Assembly: GCF_965363235.1 (NCBI RefSeq)
Contig: NC_134838.1
Coordinates: 6,453,001-6,517,000, forward strand
DNA from: Mytilus galloprovincialis
Lineage: Eukaryota; Mollusca; Bivalvia; Mytilida; Mytilidae
Length of the DNA: 64,000 nucleotides
Direction: 5' to 3'
The notes under the pieces were generated by a model, which did not search any database, was not told the DNA's origin, and was given only the letters and a program-made list of their open reading frames with translations. How positions within the stretch are numbered: position 1 is the first letter of the stretch; each line of letters begins with the position of its first letter. The position numbers and the translations under genes are program-made. Of this stretch, positions 49,984-62,099 are shown piece after piece.

Positions 49984-52260
49984 GTGTTTCAGCACAATCT
50001 TCCTTAAATAAATTTATATAAAATATCTGTAAATTGAAATCACAGGGATCATGATTTGTGAACATAAGACAGTTACTATATTGATTCCAAAATTTCTACA
50101 ATACTGATAAATTTTATTGTAGAAAAAAAACACACATATTGGATATACTATTTCCACTTCCTGTCCTCCATAGCTTTATTTCAGTTTTTTTTATATTTTC
50201 TATTTTAAGAAAAATATGTATGTTTTAAAATGATGTCTCCTTTGTATTTGTTTGGGGAAAACGAAACTGTTTTTCTAAATGACACACATTTGTCAGAAAA
50301 AGACTGGTTCCATCGCCGATCGAATGAATGCACGTACAGCAGTCTGATAACGTGGTGATCGTGGTTCAAATCTTACATGAAAGTGTCATGTGAAAAATAT
50401 ATCTTTTCAATGCAAGTATGACTTAATTTTGCATAAATATATGGCATGTAAGTATATAGGTTGATTTTACCTTGAGTTCCCTTTGGAAAGTAATTTCTAA
50501 AATCAGCTTGAAAGCATGACGTGTTCTTTAAATTGAAATTTCACAATATCCTATTATATTTTGGTGATATTTCTCAACTGGTGGTGCGAACACATATGTC
50601 ACATATGCATATTTATCTGGGAAAAAAGATGGGGAAGATAACAAAGGTACATTCAAAACTCATCAGTAGAGATAAACTCGAAAGACACTAATGTCATCGA
50701 AAAGAGTAACGCACCCATAAAACAGTACATAGAAAACTAGAGTGAGTAACATGACTCAGACCACACCACAACTGGTGTCGATCTCAGATGCTCTGGATTG
50801 GTAAGCTCCACTTGTAGCACTTGTCAAGTTGTTCAGTGTATAAACACATTCGGTGATGTACAAGGACAAACCGGTATCTAAAATCTGAGACTTCTAAAGC
50901 GTGAACTTAGTCTAATCTGATACGTCAAATTGCATAAGACTATGTGGACACAGGTGGCGTTGAATTAACAGTTGAAAGGTCACATCAATAACCAAGTTGA
51001 CTGAGACTGTTAACTGAAAACTACAAACAGTTGCTCCCTCAGGTTGCTCCAGATCTAAAAGAGTTTAATTTTACATTTATACCCATAGTTAGTTGATTTT
51101 CAGGGAACACAATTAAGGAGTTACTATTTTAGTACTCGATATTTTTTTACTTTCCTTCGAGTTTAAGGTTACCTCCTACCGTTACATTTAAGTGTGTATG
51201 TTTCTAACCGCAACCGTTTGCACATTTGTTCTTTGAAAACCTTGACACAGAGCGTACATTATTAATATTATTCAGGAAACAAGTGTTTCGCATATCGCGA
51301 AATATATAGCTGTCAATAGTGGGATATTTCTGTTTGTGTAAATATACTGGAAATAATTACTAACAAACACAACACAGTATAACATTTTGCATGTTTTATT
51401 TGAAAAAATAAAATAACACACTTGTAATTTTCAATGTCGCTACATAGCAAGGCATCTATACTAGCATTTTATAATGAAGCAATTTTCTGGACTAATCTTG
51501 TCACAATCTTTCTTTTTCTTTGATGGGCATTTGTTAAATTATACTTAATTTCTTAAGAAAAGTATTATTTACATTCTTAATTATACAAGTTAAGATATTG
51601 AAGTTTGATGCAACAATGTTTGTAATATTGATTTCGAGCGAAAAGACCCAGAATATTAGGATCACTTACAGATGTAAGGAAAAATAATGTGCCAACAACT
51701 AGAACATCAACATACATACTAATGCGTGATTGAAATGAGGATATTTATGCAACTTTTATAAGGTAAAATATAAAAAAAAAAACATAAACCTAAAACACGA
51801 AATATTAAACTTCTGTCTGAACAATTGTAATACTCAAGAACTGTAATAAAGGCAATAGTAGTATACCACTGTTCGAGAGTAATAAATCGATCGAAAGAAA
51901 ACAAATCCGGGTAACAAATTAAGACCGAGGGTACACAACAAAGACAATGCAAAACATACAGAAACGAACTATAAGATAAAAACTGCCATTTTCCTGACTT
52001 TGACAGGACACTTTAAGATAAACGGTGGGTTGAACCTGGTTTAGTGGCTAGCCAAACCTCGCACATTTATGGGGCCAAGGAAAATTGAAAAGATACGATT
52101 TTGTGTGCAGTTGTTTTAATGCACATATAAACCAAGTAGGTAGCTTTCGGTGTCAAAACGGACAATCTAATTAAAATGCAGATCTATCGAAAAATTTGAA
52201 GATAACGAAATTAGAGATCTATATTCAAATTCGACAGAGAAACGGAAGCCATGAAGACCC
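49984..52260 (+). repeat. Segmental duplication, copy A (main part)
   Basis: Parallel to 56263-58400. Matching landmarks in order: GGGGAAAACGAAACTGT, GGTTCCATCGCCGA, CTGATAAxGTGGTGATC, AAACACATxCGGxGATGTACA, ACATTTTGCATGTTTTAT, GCAAGGCATxTATACTAGCAT, AACGAAATxAGAGATCTATA. Copies are well diverged, with many indels. Extension of the likeness to 54.6 kb is interrupted by insertions. No gene in either copy. Confidence 0.85.
51849..52080 (+). mobile_element. AAAGGCAACAGTAGTATA-family repeat, fullest copy
   Basis: From AAAGGCAATAGTAGTATACC through AACGAACTATAAGATAAAAA, ACTGCCATTTTCCTGACTTT to GGCTAGCCAAACCTCGCACA. Inserted in duplication copy A at a site that is empty in copy B, so it arrived after the duplication. 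Confidence 0.75.
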
Positions 52261-52636
52261 ATACGCCAGCTCCGTCATTCTAGCTATTGACAGAAAAAAA
52301 TAATGTTGTCCATGATGACCAATCGTCGCTGACCGTTGTACTTTTCAATGAGGATATATCGAAATACTTTTTAATTAACACCAAATTCTAATCATACACT
52401 TTCACATCATTGGCATTTTAACCAAATTCGGGGTTTGCCTGTGAAAAATCACTAGGAATTTCGTTTGTTTTATGTACTGAAAAAAGACAAACCTATAAGT
52501 CTAGGAATCTGTAGAACGTTTTTAGAATTTGTTTAAATACTTTCCTAAAAAGACGTAGTTCTATCTTTAACACCTTAGTTAAGCTTACGATCAAAATACG
52601 CAACGCAATAATCTACACTGGGTATGTGTGTATTTT

Positions 52637-54472
52637 GAGGGGGGGCAAGGGGTTTAACTGTTATGCTGTTATGGGGCATTTTAATTCTTTGTTATCTGTT
52701 ATTCTGAAAATATATTTACTGTTAGCTGTTATTGTCTTATTCTTTGTTAGCTGTTATAGGACTATTATCTATTTTGTTATCTGTTATTGTGAGAATCTAT
52801 TTGCTGTTAACTGTTATTGAAAATTGGAATGTTAGCATTTTGACAGCCAATCTTCCGTAGAAATTGAAGATAATTGAAAATTGTGATTTGAATGGATAAT
52901 AGTCTCATTGGCACGCTTACCACATCTTCTTACAATGTATATCTATTGGGGTCTTTCTACTGGTAATATCGGGTGGCCCTGTATTTGCAGAAGAATTTCA
53001 GTAACATACATCACATAAACATATTAAAATCAATTGGATCCAGGACCATTCCAGTATATATTATTATTATCCTTTGTAATAAATTCCGTTGTCTGTGAAC
53101 ATGTAGCATTTTGTACAAATTATAATTCACTTATTACTTGTACAATAACTTATAGTATGGATTTTGTTATAAAAAAAAGCATTGGTACACCCTATAGATT
53201 TTTTTTATTCAATGACCACATAATAATCTTTATGCTGTACTATTACACCACTGTCTCTGATTAGGGGAGGATTGGACACCAACTAGCATGCTTAAGTTGA
53301 CGCAGTCACATTCTGTATGTGCCTATTTCCAAGTCAGGAGCCTGGATTCAGTGGTTGTAGTTTGTTACTGTGTTACTAAGTTTCTCGTTCACTATTTTGT
53401 GGATAAATTAGGCAGTTAGTTTTCTCCTTTGAATTGTTTTACATTACTAAGTGGTATGGGTTTAAATTATGGCTTTGGGAATTATACAACATCTTTTTCT
53501 TTTAGCATTTATATTATAAGTGCTACTCCCTCTCTTTCCATTTAAATGAAAGAGAACCCTGACCACCATATTTTTAAAAGCTTTTTAACTGCTTCACATG
53601 GCGAAAATTGAAGCTCAGAAACCATTGATGCAAATAAAGATGTGTCTTCAGTTTAATTTTTCGACAAATACCCTTTTAAAAATCCTACAGCTTCTACAAT
53701 GGTGTATCCAAATTTTCCATATTCTATAATTTCACATAAGATGCATGATTGGTGTTTCACTTGGTGTCATCCAAATTTTCACTAGGTCCAATTTCTATTT
53801 TACTATCAGAATTGTCACTTGAGTCAATTTCTATTATCAGAATAACCATAACTGGCATGCGTGTGTCAGTTACATGTCCTGTCTCCACTGAACTGGGTAT
53901 TTTTGTATTTTATAAGTAAGTTTTATCATGAGGTCATTAAATAAAAAAAATATATTGTTCATCAGTGTTTTTTTTTATTACTTGTAAAGTACAAATGTAT
54001 ATATATTGCTTTTCAGAAATAAAAAATCTAAAAATCAAATTGATAATAAAGTGTCACTGGCTGCACTACTTTCAAAAATTAAATAAAAAAAAACTAAATC
54101 ATTAAAAATTGATCCCTCAAATGCCTTAGATTAAAAATATCCGTATACCAAAAACAGAAACTAGTAATTTCGTTCAGAAAAATTCAACATCCATACTATA
54201 ACTTATTGTACAAGTTACGGAAAAAAATCAACCAAAGCAGAACTGCCTCAACGGCCGAAACGTCTTGTTTACACAAATTACAATTTTCTAGGTCCATACC
54301 ACAAGTTATATACTAAGATCTACGAGTCATCTACTGGATTGGTCCTGGACAGATTTATTTTCATATTTCATTTACTGTTATCTGTTATTGTCCCTTTTCA
54401 ATTCCTTGTTATCTGTTTTTCACCAAATCAATTCACTGTTTTGCTGTTATGGGGACCCCCTTTGCCCCCCTC
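52637..54472. mobile_element. 1.84-kb element with G-run termini and 6-bp target duplication
   Basis: Ends GAGGGGGGGCAAGGGG and CCCCTTTGCCCCCCTC are inverted; TATTTT flanks it at 52631-52636 and 54473-54478. The paralogous empty site GTGTGTATTTTATTGC is at 54614-54629. Next to both ends lie clusters of GTTATCTGTTATT and TTAGCTGTTATT in the same orientation. No transposase frame recognised, so non-autonomous. Few superfamilies make 6-bp duplications (Dada, IS3EU-like); the class is open. Confidence 0.85.
53310..53475 (+). repeat. Dispersed repeat nested in the 1.84-kb element
   Basis: CCTATTTCCAAGTCAGGAGC ... GTGGTTGTAGTTTGTTACTG ... TTAGTTTTCTCCTTTGAATT; family as at 31610. It may mark a later insertion inside the element, or a captured piece. 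Confidence 0.6.
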
Positions 54473-54874
54473 TATTTTATTGCTATGAATACAAACCGCT
54501 TCATATAGACCAATATTGAATAGAAACTTATAATGGCAGACGTAGTTCTATCTTTAACACCTTAGTTAAGCTTATGATCAAAATACACAACGCAACGCAA
54601 TAATTTAGTGGGTATGTGTGTATTTTATTGCTATGAATACAAACTGCTTCATGCAGACCAACTAGCAGTTTTAAAAACATTAATGAGATTAACAGTGGGG
54701 CAGAATACAGAGCAAAGCAATCACAACTTTAAATGGTATTGGAGATAACTTACCATTAATGACTTCTGAAAAAGTTTATTCACTCTCCTGACATAGTCAA
54801 ATTAAGACAGCAATAGTATATCGCTGTTCAAAAGTCATAAATCAATTTAGAGAAACAAAATCCGGGTAATAAAA

Positions 54875-55410
54875 TTAACGGTACCATTCGTGGCCAAAAT
54901 ATTTGAAATCCAAAGCTTATGTAAAAGATGAAGAGCTATAATCCAAAAGATCCAAAAAGTATAGCCAAATCCGTGGAAGGAATCAGAGCTTTGCATGAGG
55001 GAGATACATTCCTTAATTTATAATAATTTCTATCGTTTTGTAACAGCAAATTTTAATAGCACAAAAAAATCCGTATTTTCATGCCAGTACCGAAGTACTG
55101 GCTACTGAGCTTGTGATACCCTCGGGACTAATAATCCACCAGCAGAGGCATCGACCCAGTGGTAGTAATAAAATTAACGGTACCAATTTTCTTGCACCAG
55201 ATGCACATTCGACACTACATGTCTCTTCAGTGATGCTCGTGGCCATAATATTTGAAATCCAAAGCTTATATAAAAGATGAAGAGCTATAATCCAAAAGGT
55301 CGAAAAGTATAGCCAAATCCGTGGAAGGAATCAGAGCTTTGCATGAGGGAGATACATTCCTTAATTTATAATAATACCTATCATTTTGTAACAGCAAATT
55401 TTAATAACAC
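54875..55410 (+). mobile_element. Dispersed repeat with two ~200-bp direct arms
   Basis: Arms 54875-55070 and 55160-55410 share AATTAACGGTACCA, ATATTTGAAATCCAAAGCTT, GATGAAGAGCTATAATCCAA, AATCCGTGGAAGGAATCAGA and CTTAATTTATAATAAT. The 90-bp spacer has an 8-bp hairpin GCCAGTAC-CGAA-GTACTGGC at 55083-55102. It sits inside a copy of the AAAGGCAACAGTAGTATA repeat, whose halves are 54804-54870 and 55405-55490. No coding frame. Class unknown. Confidence 0.75.
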
Positions 55411-55495
55411 AAGATAATAATAAGAGGAAAACAACGAAACAACAGAAACACTTGACTGCAAAAAAAACAAAGGCTAACATACATAGAAAGGGACT

Positions 55496-55885
55496 TATAG
55501 AATAACTAATCGAAGAATTCAAATAGAGAAAAATATTCAACGAGTGACCGAACAACACATTAATTCACGAATGCGAGTAGCGCATGAGTTAATTATCAGT
55601 GTTTTTCGGTCACGAGTTGAATATTTTTCGATATTTGAATTCTCTAATTAGTTATTCTTTTTATTACATTGGCAAATGGCTTTTTTAAAGAAATTAAAGT
55701 AAAAACATGAAAGGAACTATATCTTTTTTTCTACGCATTCACAATTTGTTTTGATTCGCGTCGACGTCTTGACAACGCCCATTGTTGTATGACGTCAGAG
55801 AGGGAAATAACCACGTTTATTTCACATGTGAAATTATCGGTTTTTATTTCACTGGGAAATCAATGTAATTCATTGCGACCAAGGT
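55496..55885. mobile_element. Foldback element inserted in a dispersed repeat
   Basis: 55496-55662 is an inverted repeat with ~75-bp arms: AGAATAACTAATCGAAGAAT, ATATTCAACGAGTGACCGAA on one side and TTCGGTCACGAGTTGAATAT, AATTCTCTAATTAGTTATTC on the other, around a GCGAGTAGCGC centre. 55663-55885 (GTCGACGTCTTGACAACGCC, TATGACGTCAGAGAGG) appears to be the rest of the same insertion. The host repeat continues at AACAACTGCCATATACCTGA. Confidence 0.75.
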
Positions 55886-56262
55886 AACAATATTTGATAA
55901 CAACTGCCATATACCTGACTATGTTCAGGCCATTTTAAAAAATTAACATAGTTTTATTGCTAGCCAAACCTCCCGCTGATGTGGCAATGTTAAAAAATGT
56001 CGTTTAAATGACAACCCTAAGGTTAAAACAAAACTTATTTAATCTGATATAACAAACTCATCAAAATTATCATTAGAAATATGACATTTGTGACCATATC
56101 TTATATCACAGTGCATATCAATAAAAAAATTGAAACATAATAAAAAACATGAAGTTATTCTTGTCTTTCCGTTGTGTGTTTTGCACACAAAATGAATACA
56201 ATTTGTTAATATTTCCGCTTTAAAACTTTTCAATATACAATGGGCATGTTTCTGCATATTCT

Positions 56263-58985
56263 ATCCTAAATAAATTAATATCTGTAAATTAAAATCGTAA
56301 TCATGAAGTATAAACAAAAGGTAGTTTATATATCCTTTTGCAAGAATTCTTCAATACCAATTTCTTCTATTGTATACTATAAAATAAACACACACATTTC
56401 ACATGGCATTACTGTTTCCTTTCCTCTATAGCTTATTATAGGTTCGATTAAACAAAAAAATCTATTTAAATGCACAAGTTTTAAAAAAGTGTTCCATATG
56501 CAATTCTTAGGGGGAAAACGAAACTGTACTATTCAATGACGCACATAAGAAAAAAGTTAAAAACTAGTTCCATCGCCGAGTAAATGCACATCAGCCTGAT
56601 AATGTGGTGATCATGATTCAAATCATAAATCGAAGTAAAATATAATGTTTTTCAATGCAAATATGACTTCATTTTGCATAAATCTATACAGCATGTAATT
56701 ATCTAAGTTGCTTCTACCTTGTATTCCCTTAGGGAAGTAATTCATCTAAACACCTTGAAAACTTTTTTCTTTAAATTAAAACTTCCTGATATTTTTCGGG
56801 GATGTGTCGCAACTGTTGACGCGAACACATATACAAACTTATCTAACACAAAAACGGAAGATACCAAAAGGGCATTCAAAAATCACCAGGAGAGATGAAC
56901 AAAGAAGGCCATTGAAAAAAAAACGAATGCCGACGAAAAGTTTACAAAAAAACTACATAGAAAACTAAAGACTGAGCAACACGAACCCCACCAAAACTGG
57001 GGTTGATCTGAGGTGGGGTAAGCAGATCCTGCTCCAAATGTGGCACCCTTATGTCGTTCACTGTATAAACACATCCGGCGATGTACAATGATAAATGGGT
57101 ATCTAAAACATCTTCAAAGTAACAAGGCTTTTAAACCTCCTAAAACGTTCTAATTATAAAATGATACGTCAAGACTCAGTGAGCACAGGAAGCGTTGAAT
57201 CAACAGTTGGATGATGAAATCAACAACCAAGTTGAAGAATATTGTTAACTGAAAACTCAAAACAGTTGCACCAAATCTAAAAAAGTTCAAAATTAAACTG
57301 AAAACGCCATGGCTAAAAAATAAAAAGACAAGCAGACATTCAAATAACAGTACACAACACATAACTTAGAAAACTAGACTAAGCAACACAAACCCCACCA
57401 AAAACTGGAGGTGATCTCAGGTGCTCCGAAAGGGTAAGCAGATCCTGCTCTACATGTGGCATCCTTTTTTTTTATCCGTATCATATTTAACTGTAGTTAA
57501 ATGATTTTCAGGCAACATAAGGAGTTAACCAAGAATTATTGGACTTTAAGGGAGTTTAAGATTAACTTCTATTTCGAGCCTATTGTGTTTGTTTCTAAAT
57601 AAAGGCAACAGTAGTATACCGCTGTTCAAAACTCATAAATCTATGGACAAAAAGCAAAATCGGGGTAACAAACTAAAACTGAGAGAAACGCATTAAATAT
57701 AAGAGGAGAACAACGAAACAACATTAAAATGTAACACACACGATATACAGGAATCAAATCTAATTGAAATATTTGATGTATCTCGAAAATATTTACTAAC
57801 AAACAAAGAACAACATATAAAAAACATTTTGCATGTTTTATCTAAAAAAATAAAATAACACACTTGTAATTTGGAATGTAGTAACATAGCAAGGCATATA
57901 TACTAGCATTTTATAATGAAGCAATTTACTAGACTAAACTTATCACAATCTTTCATTTTCTTTGATGAGCATTTGTTAAATTGTACTTTATTTCTTTAGA
58001 TAAGCATTATTTACAGACTTAATAATACAAGTTAAGATATTGAGTTATAATGCAACAATGTTTTTAATTTCAATTCTGAGCAAAATGACATTATTAGAAT
58101 ATCCGGGATCCCTTAAAGAAATAAAGAAAATTAATGTTCCAACTACTGGAAATATTAAACTTCTTTCTGAACAACTGTCATTCTGGAATTATAAGAAATG
58201 AGACCAAGGAAAGTTGACAATTAACATCATCTATATATGTATCTAGGTGTACGTTTTTGTGTGCAGTTGTTTTAAGTTTTAAACCAAATAGCATAGTAAA
58301 ATTTATATGAAATGGTCCGTCTGAAAACTGATATCTAATTAAAATTAAGATCTTTCGAAAAATATAAGGATAACGAAATCAGAGATCTATATTTAAATTA
58401 GAAAGAGAAACGTTTTTTTTTGTTTTAATGAAAAAAGACAAACATATAATACTTTTAAGGTATCCATTGGAAAGTAGAAGGCAACACTTGTAAATCTTTT
58501 TTAAAAATCAGTTTAAATATGTTTCTAAAAGCTATTTCAATTTTCTTGTGTGTCTCAGCAATATATTAATTGGGATTTTGAAAATCTGATTAAATATAAA
58601 GTCTTTTCACTGTACTACAACCATACTTATTACTCGTTCCTTATCAATCTACAATGTACATTATTAAATACACAATTGCATATAATTACATATTACTACT
58701 GTTAATAAAAAAATAAATATTGAGATTAAATATACATTTTATGAGATAGTTCATATACTCAAATACACAATGAGTGTAAAAAACACAATGAGTGTAAAAA
58801 CATGCATTTCTTTTGACGATAATGTGAATATTGTTAAATCAAAAAATATTTTCACTTTTCGTCATTTGTATGATATATGTGGAAATTTGTGTTGCTTTGA
58901 TTACACACTGCTTTTCTTCATGAAGACCAATGTGTATTTTATTCTAACAACTAGCAGTTTGCAACATTAATGAAATTTACAACCT
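56263..58985 (+). repeat. Segmental duplication, copy B
   Basis: Collinear with copy A from 49984; the last shared block is ACTAGCAGTTT..AACATTAATGA at 58952-58972 against 54662-54688. It carries its own later insertion of the AAAGGCAACAGTAGTATA repeat at 57598-57740 and an extra internal copy of GTGATCTCAGGTGCTCCGAA...GCAGATCCTGCTC (57408-57455). No gene seen. Confidence 0.8.
57598..57740 (+). mobile_element. AAAGGCAACAGTAGTATA-family repeat, partial
   Basis: ATAAAGGCAACAGTAGTATA through ATTAAATATAAGAGGAGAAC to AATGTAACACACAC, very close to the copy inside the satellite (10227-10400), orientation the same as there. Confidence 0.8.
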
Positions 58986-59149
58986 AGCTTTGTATCTAAT
59001 GACATCACAAAAAAGCACCTTTTAAGAAAAAAGAAATTATGGCACATTTCAGATAAATATTCCACTTATCCCAAAAAGTCTATTATGTCAAAAATATAAA
59101 TTTCCTAGATGATGATGCTTGCCATCGATTTAATAGTTTAAGTAGTAAT

Positions 59150-59280
59150 TTTTATATCAATGATGAACTGAATCACACAGTCATTGTAAGCATTGTAATT
59201 ATAAGTAGTAATTTTTATATCAATGATGAACTGATTCACACAATCATTTGTAGGCATTGAAATTACAAATTCTTTGAAAG
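59150..59280. repeat. Direct duplication, ~63-bp unit, two copies
   Basis: AAGTAGTAATTTTTATATCA at 59140 and 59203 followed by ATGATGAACTGAxTCACACA in each. Confidence 0.85.
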
Positions 59281-59299
59281 AAACATATTGGCATATTAA

Positions 59300-59524
59300 G
59301 GGACGACATCAAAAGTTCAATGTAGGATAAAAAACTTAATTCACATAGTTTTTTCACTGACACCCCACCCCCTCTTAACTTAATGTAGGAAAAATTGATT
59401 TACCAATAGGGATATATGTAAAAATCGATTTTAGATATACAAAACTTGTAGAATTTACCCCCCCCCCCCCAAACTATTTGATTTAAGTTTTTTTTATCCT
59501 ACATCGATCTTTTGATGTCGTCCC
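59300..59524. mobile_element. PIF/Harbinger-type MITE
   Basis: 225 bp, inverted ends GGGACGACATCAAAAG and CTTTTGATGTCGTCCC, continuing as ATGTAGGATAAAAAACTTAA and complement for about 50 bp. TAA on both sides (59297-59299 and 59525-59527), the 3-bp duplication of this superfamily. A C-run lies inside. It lies about 130 bp beyond the last exon of the unidentified gene. Confidence 0.88.
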
Positions 59525-59652
59525 TAAAGAAGTTTATCATTTAAAATGAAAGGAACATTTTCTTTCATTTAAAATATGAAGAAAACAACACAAGGTTTGG
59601 TAAGATCATTATAGTGTGGATGACTCCTAGACTTCTCTTTACTAATGTGTCT

Positions 59653-62092
59653 TTATAAAGCCTCGGCGTAAACTTCTGAAAAAGAAAACAGATATTGAGT
59701 GAATATCACACATCGAGATCCGGCAGTGACCATGATTTTGCAAGCAAACAGGTATGTAAATTCCAAGCTTGTAGGTTTTGTATATTTTACAAAAAATTCA
59801 GGTTGTAAGTCAGACAAACTTGACCGTAGATGTTAAATTTTGTATATTTGACATACCTATATTAAATTCTGGGCTACATTTTGGTTGTAAGTGTTCATGA
59901 CGAAGGTTGAGCTAAGCTGTTCATCGGAATTAAAGGTTTTAATTTCCTAGCTCATAAGTAGAATTAGTATTTAAATTATTATTGTTAAAAGAACGAATAT
60001 TCATACAGTTGAGTTTTGATAGACTAGTTATCATCCCTTCATTATTTGAAAGAGAATAAAACAGGTTATGGATTTAGTTTTAAAGGAGTAAAGCAAATAT
60101 GCAAGGTACCGTAAGAAATTTGTTAGTGTAAATTTAAACACTGGAATTGTTGCTAAATAACTCCAAACACTGGAATTGTTACTAAATAACTCCAAACACT
60201 GGAGTTGTTACTAAATAACTTCAAACACTGGAATTGTCATTAAAAATTCATACACTGAAATTGTTACTAAATAACTTCAAACACTGGAATTGTTATTAAA
60301 AATTCATACACTGGAATTGTTACCAAATAACAAAAATTAAACAATACAAACATGTGACATCGGCAAAAAAACTGAGACAACATGCAGCCTCCCAAATTAG
60401 TATCTACATCAATGTGTTTAGAAATAGATAAAGAATAAAATTCTGCCTACCTCTTTTGTATTTTATAAAATACTAAGTTTACGAAAAGAAAGAACTTTTA
60501 TTTATAGTATAAATAAATGTGTATAAATGTTATATACACATAAAACCATACCATACATGTGAAATACACAATTCATGTACAACATTTATGTTTGTTTCCA
60601 ACATTTTACATATCCCCTATGTCAATAACAGTAATCTTTAATATGTTACATTCTTCACTATTGAATTAATTGATTGATCGATGTTTTGTTAACGTCCAGA
60701 GGCAAATATTCCATGCATGTTCATGACGATTCTCATTGAATTAAAACAATGGTAATAACAACAACAGCGAGTTGAAAATATACCAAAAGTATTTTGATGA
60801 ACAATAGAAAAGTTTTCATATCTAAAAAAAAATAGATATATTACCATCTTGTTCTGGTACCTCATAGTCTTCACCATCCTCGGCAAAGCTAAAATTTATA
60901 ACAAACAATATGGTTTTCTTCTTTAGACAAACAAATGTTATTTATTGCAATCTCTTTACTAGTCTTTCAAAACATCTCTTAACAAAAAACAATTCCTTTT
61001 TGTATTCAAAGATTCTTTTATTCAAAGATTCTTTATATGTGTAATGCCACCAAATCAATCATAGTACGTCATTTCCGAAAAAGAGTCGAAAAAATATATT
61101 CACTTGAATTTGACAGTTGTAAGATTTTAACCCTGTATTTCATTGCAGAAAAACAATTCTGATTCATCAGCGTATATTTCGAGTGTTTCAAAGCATCATT
61201 CATTTTTTTTTGGTGTTTTCATAAAATATTTTGGAAACTTGAGGTTACATTCATGATTACTTTAGCATCTAAAGAAGAAAAAGAAGGTCAACAAGATGGT
61301 TATTAACTTGAAAGCAATGAAACTTTATGTGAGATTTTGTCTGCAGTAATGGACAGGATAAAAGGATATTTGAAACAAAGACAGATTCTGCACAATTTTT
61401 TAAAAAGTATAACATTAACATGACTAATAGAGGAACTTCAATTGTGGTATTACTCCTAAATATGATAATAAAAAAAGGTCTAGTACTACAATACTTACTC
61501 GGTTTGTGGCTTCTGGGAAGTAAGCATCACCTAGAAAAAGGAACAGTCCATTAGATTAGAACTTGTGTGTATGGTTTCTCAAACTTATATATAAAGAATC
61601 AATATGTATGGTTTCTCAACCTTATATATATATAGAATTGGTGTGTATGGTTTCTCAACCTTATATATAAAGAATTGGTAAAACATAATGGGAAATATAT
61701 TAATAGGTCATTTTTTCTGATGAACTAATAACTGTGCTCTTTTACAGTTTATGGAATGCGCACTTTCTTATATTCTGATTAAAAATTGTCAAAAGAAATC
61801 CGAATGACTTGACAAAAAGAAAGTGAAATTGATGAATCCATTAACATCCATATTGTGGGACAGATGCACCATCATATGGCTTGGTAAAACCAGTGTTTTA
61901 AGAACCCAACCCTCGATCATATAACAGCAAAGGAAACAAACCAACGCACGCTTAAAGCCGGTTAAGAAAAGACGCTTGATAAATCGATCAAATCTGGTAT
62001 AAACAAAACAGTCAACAAAACCTCCAAACAAATAAAACATTTAGAAGTTCAGGACAAAAAATACTTACTGAGTTACTACTTCCGGACACAAA
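59653..62092 (-). CDS. Unidentified gene, 3' part, four micro-exons with acidic C-terminus
   Basis: Exons on the minus strand: 62092-62069 (24 nt), 61530-61499 (32 nt), 60888-60845 (44 nt) and 59675-59653 (23 nt to TAA). Each has an AG acceptor after a pyrimidine tract and a GT donor (GTAAGT at the first two). Only one reading frame is open across all four; it gives 40 residues, FVSGSSNSV..., then FAEDGEDYEVPEQD, ending EVYAEAL. The tail is acidic with two tyrosines in YEVP and VYAEA contexts, the kind seen in SH2-binding tails, but that is only suggestive. The 5' part must lie upstream, beyond the window or in exons I could not see between 62.1 and 64 kb. I do not recognise the protein. The ATG inside the second exon (MLTSQK...) could be an alternative start of a very short product, but an extended C-terminal tail is more likely. 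Confidence 0.6.
60136..60330. repeat. Minisatellite, 29-bp unit, about seven copies
   Basis: Repeats of AAACACTGGAATTGTTACTA plus AATAACTCC, some shortened, in the last intron of the unidentified gene. Confidence 0.92.
61562..61682. repeat. Tandem repeat, ~45-bp unit, three copies
   Basis: GTGTATGGTTTCTCAACCTT followed by ATATATAAAGAATTGG, with length change in the TA run; located just upstream of the 61499-61530 exon in transcript sense. Confidence 0.85.
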
Positions 62093-62099
62093 CTAAAGG

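Larger units (their letters stand above)
52547..54650 (+). repeat. Tandem-duplicated ~110-bp segment, first copy split by an element
   Basis: AGACGTAGTTCTATCTTTAA...GGGTATGTGTGTATTTT (52547-52636) plus TATTTTATTGCTATGAATAC...CTTCATATAGACCAA (54473-54515) equals the uninterrupted second copy at 54537-54660. The second copy shows the empty site of the element 52637-54472. Confidence 0.88.

Noticed and set aside
55081-55135. Hammerhead ribozyme in the repeat spacer
   Set aside because: There is a strong hairpin but no CTGATGA...GAAA core on either strand.
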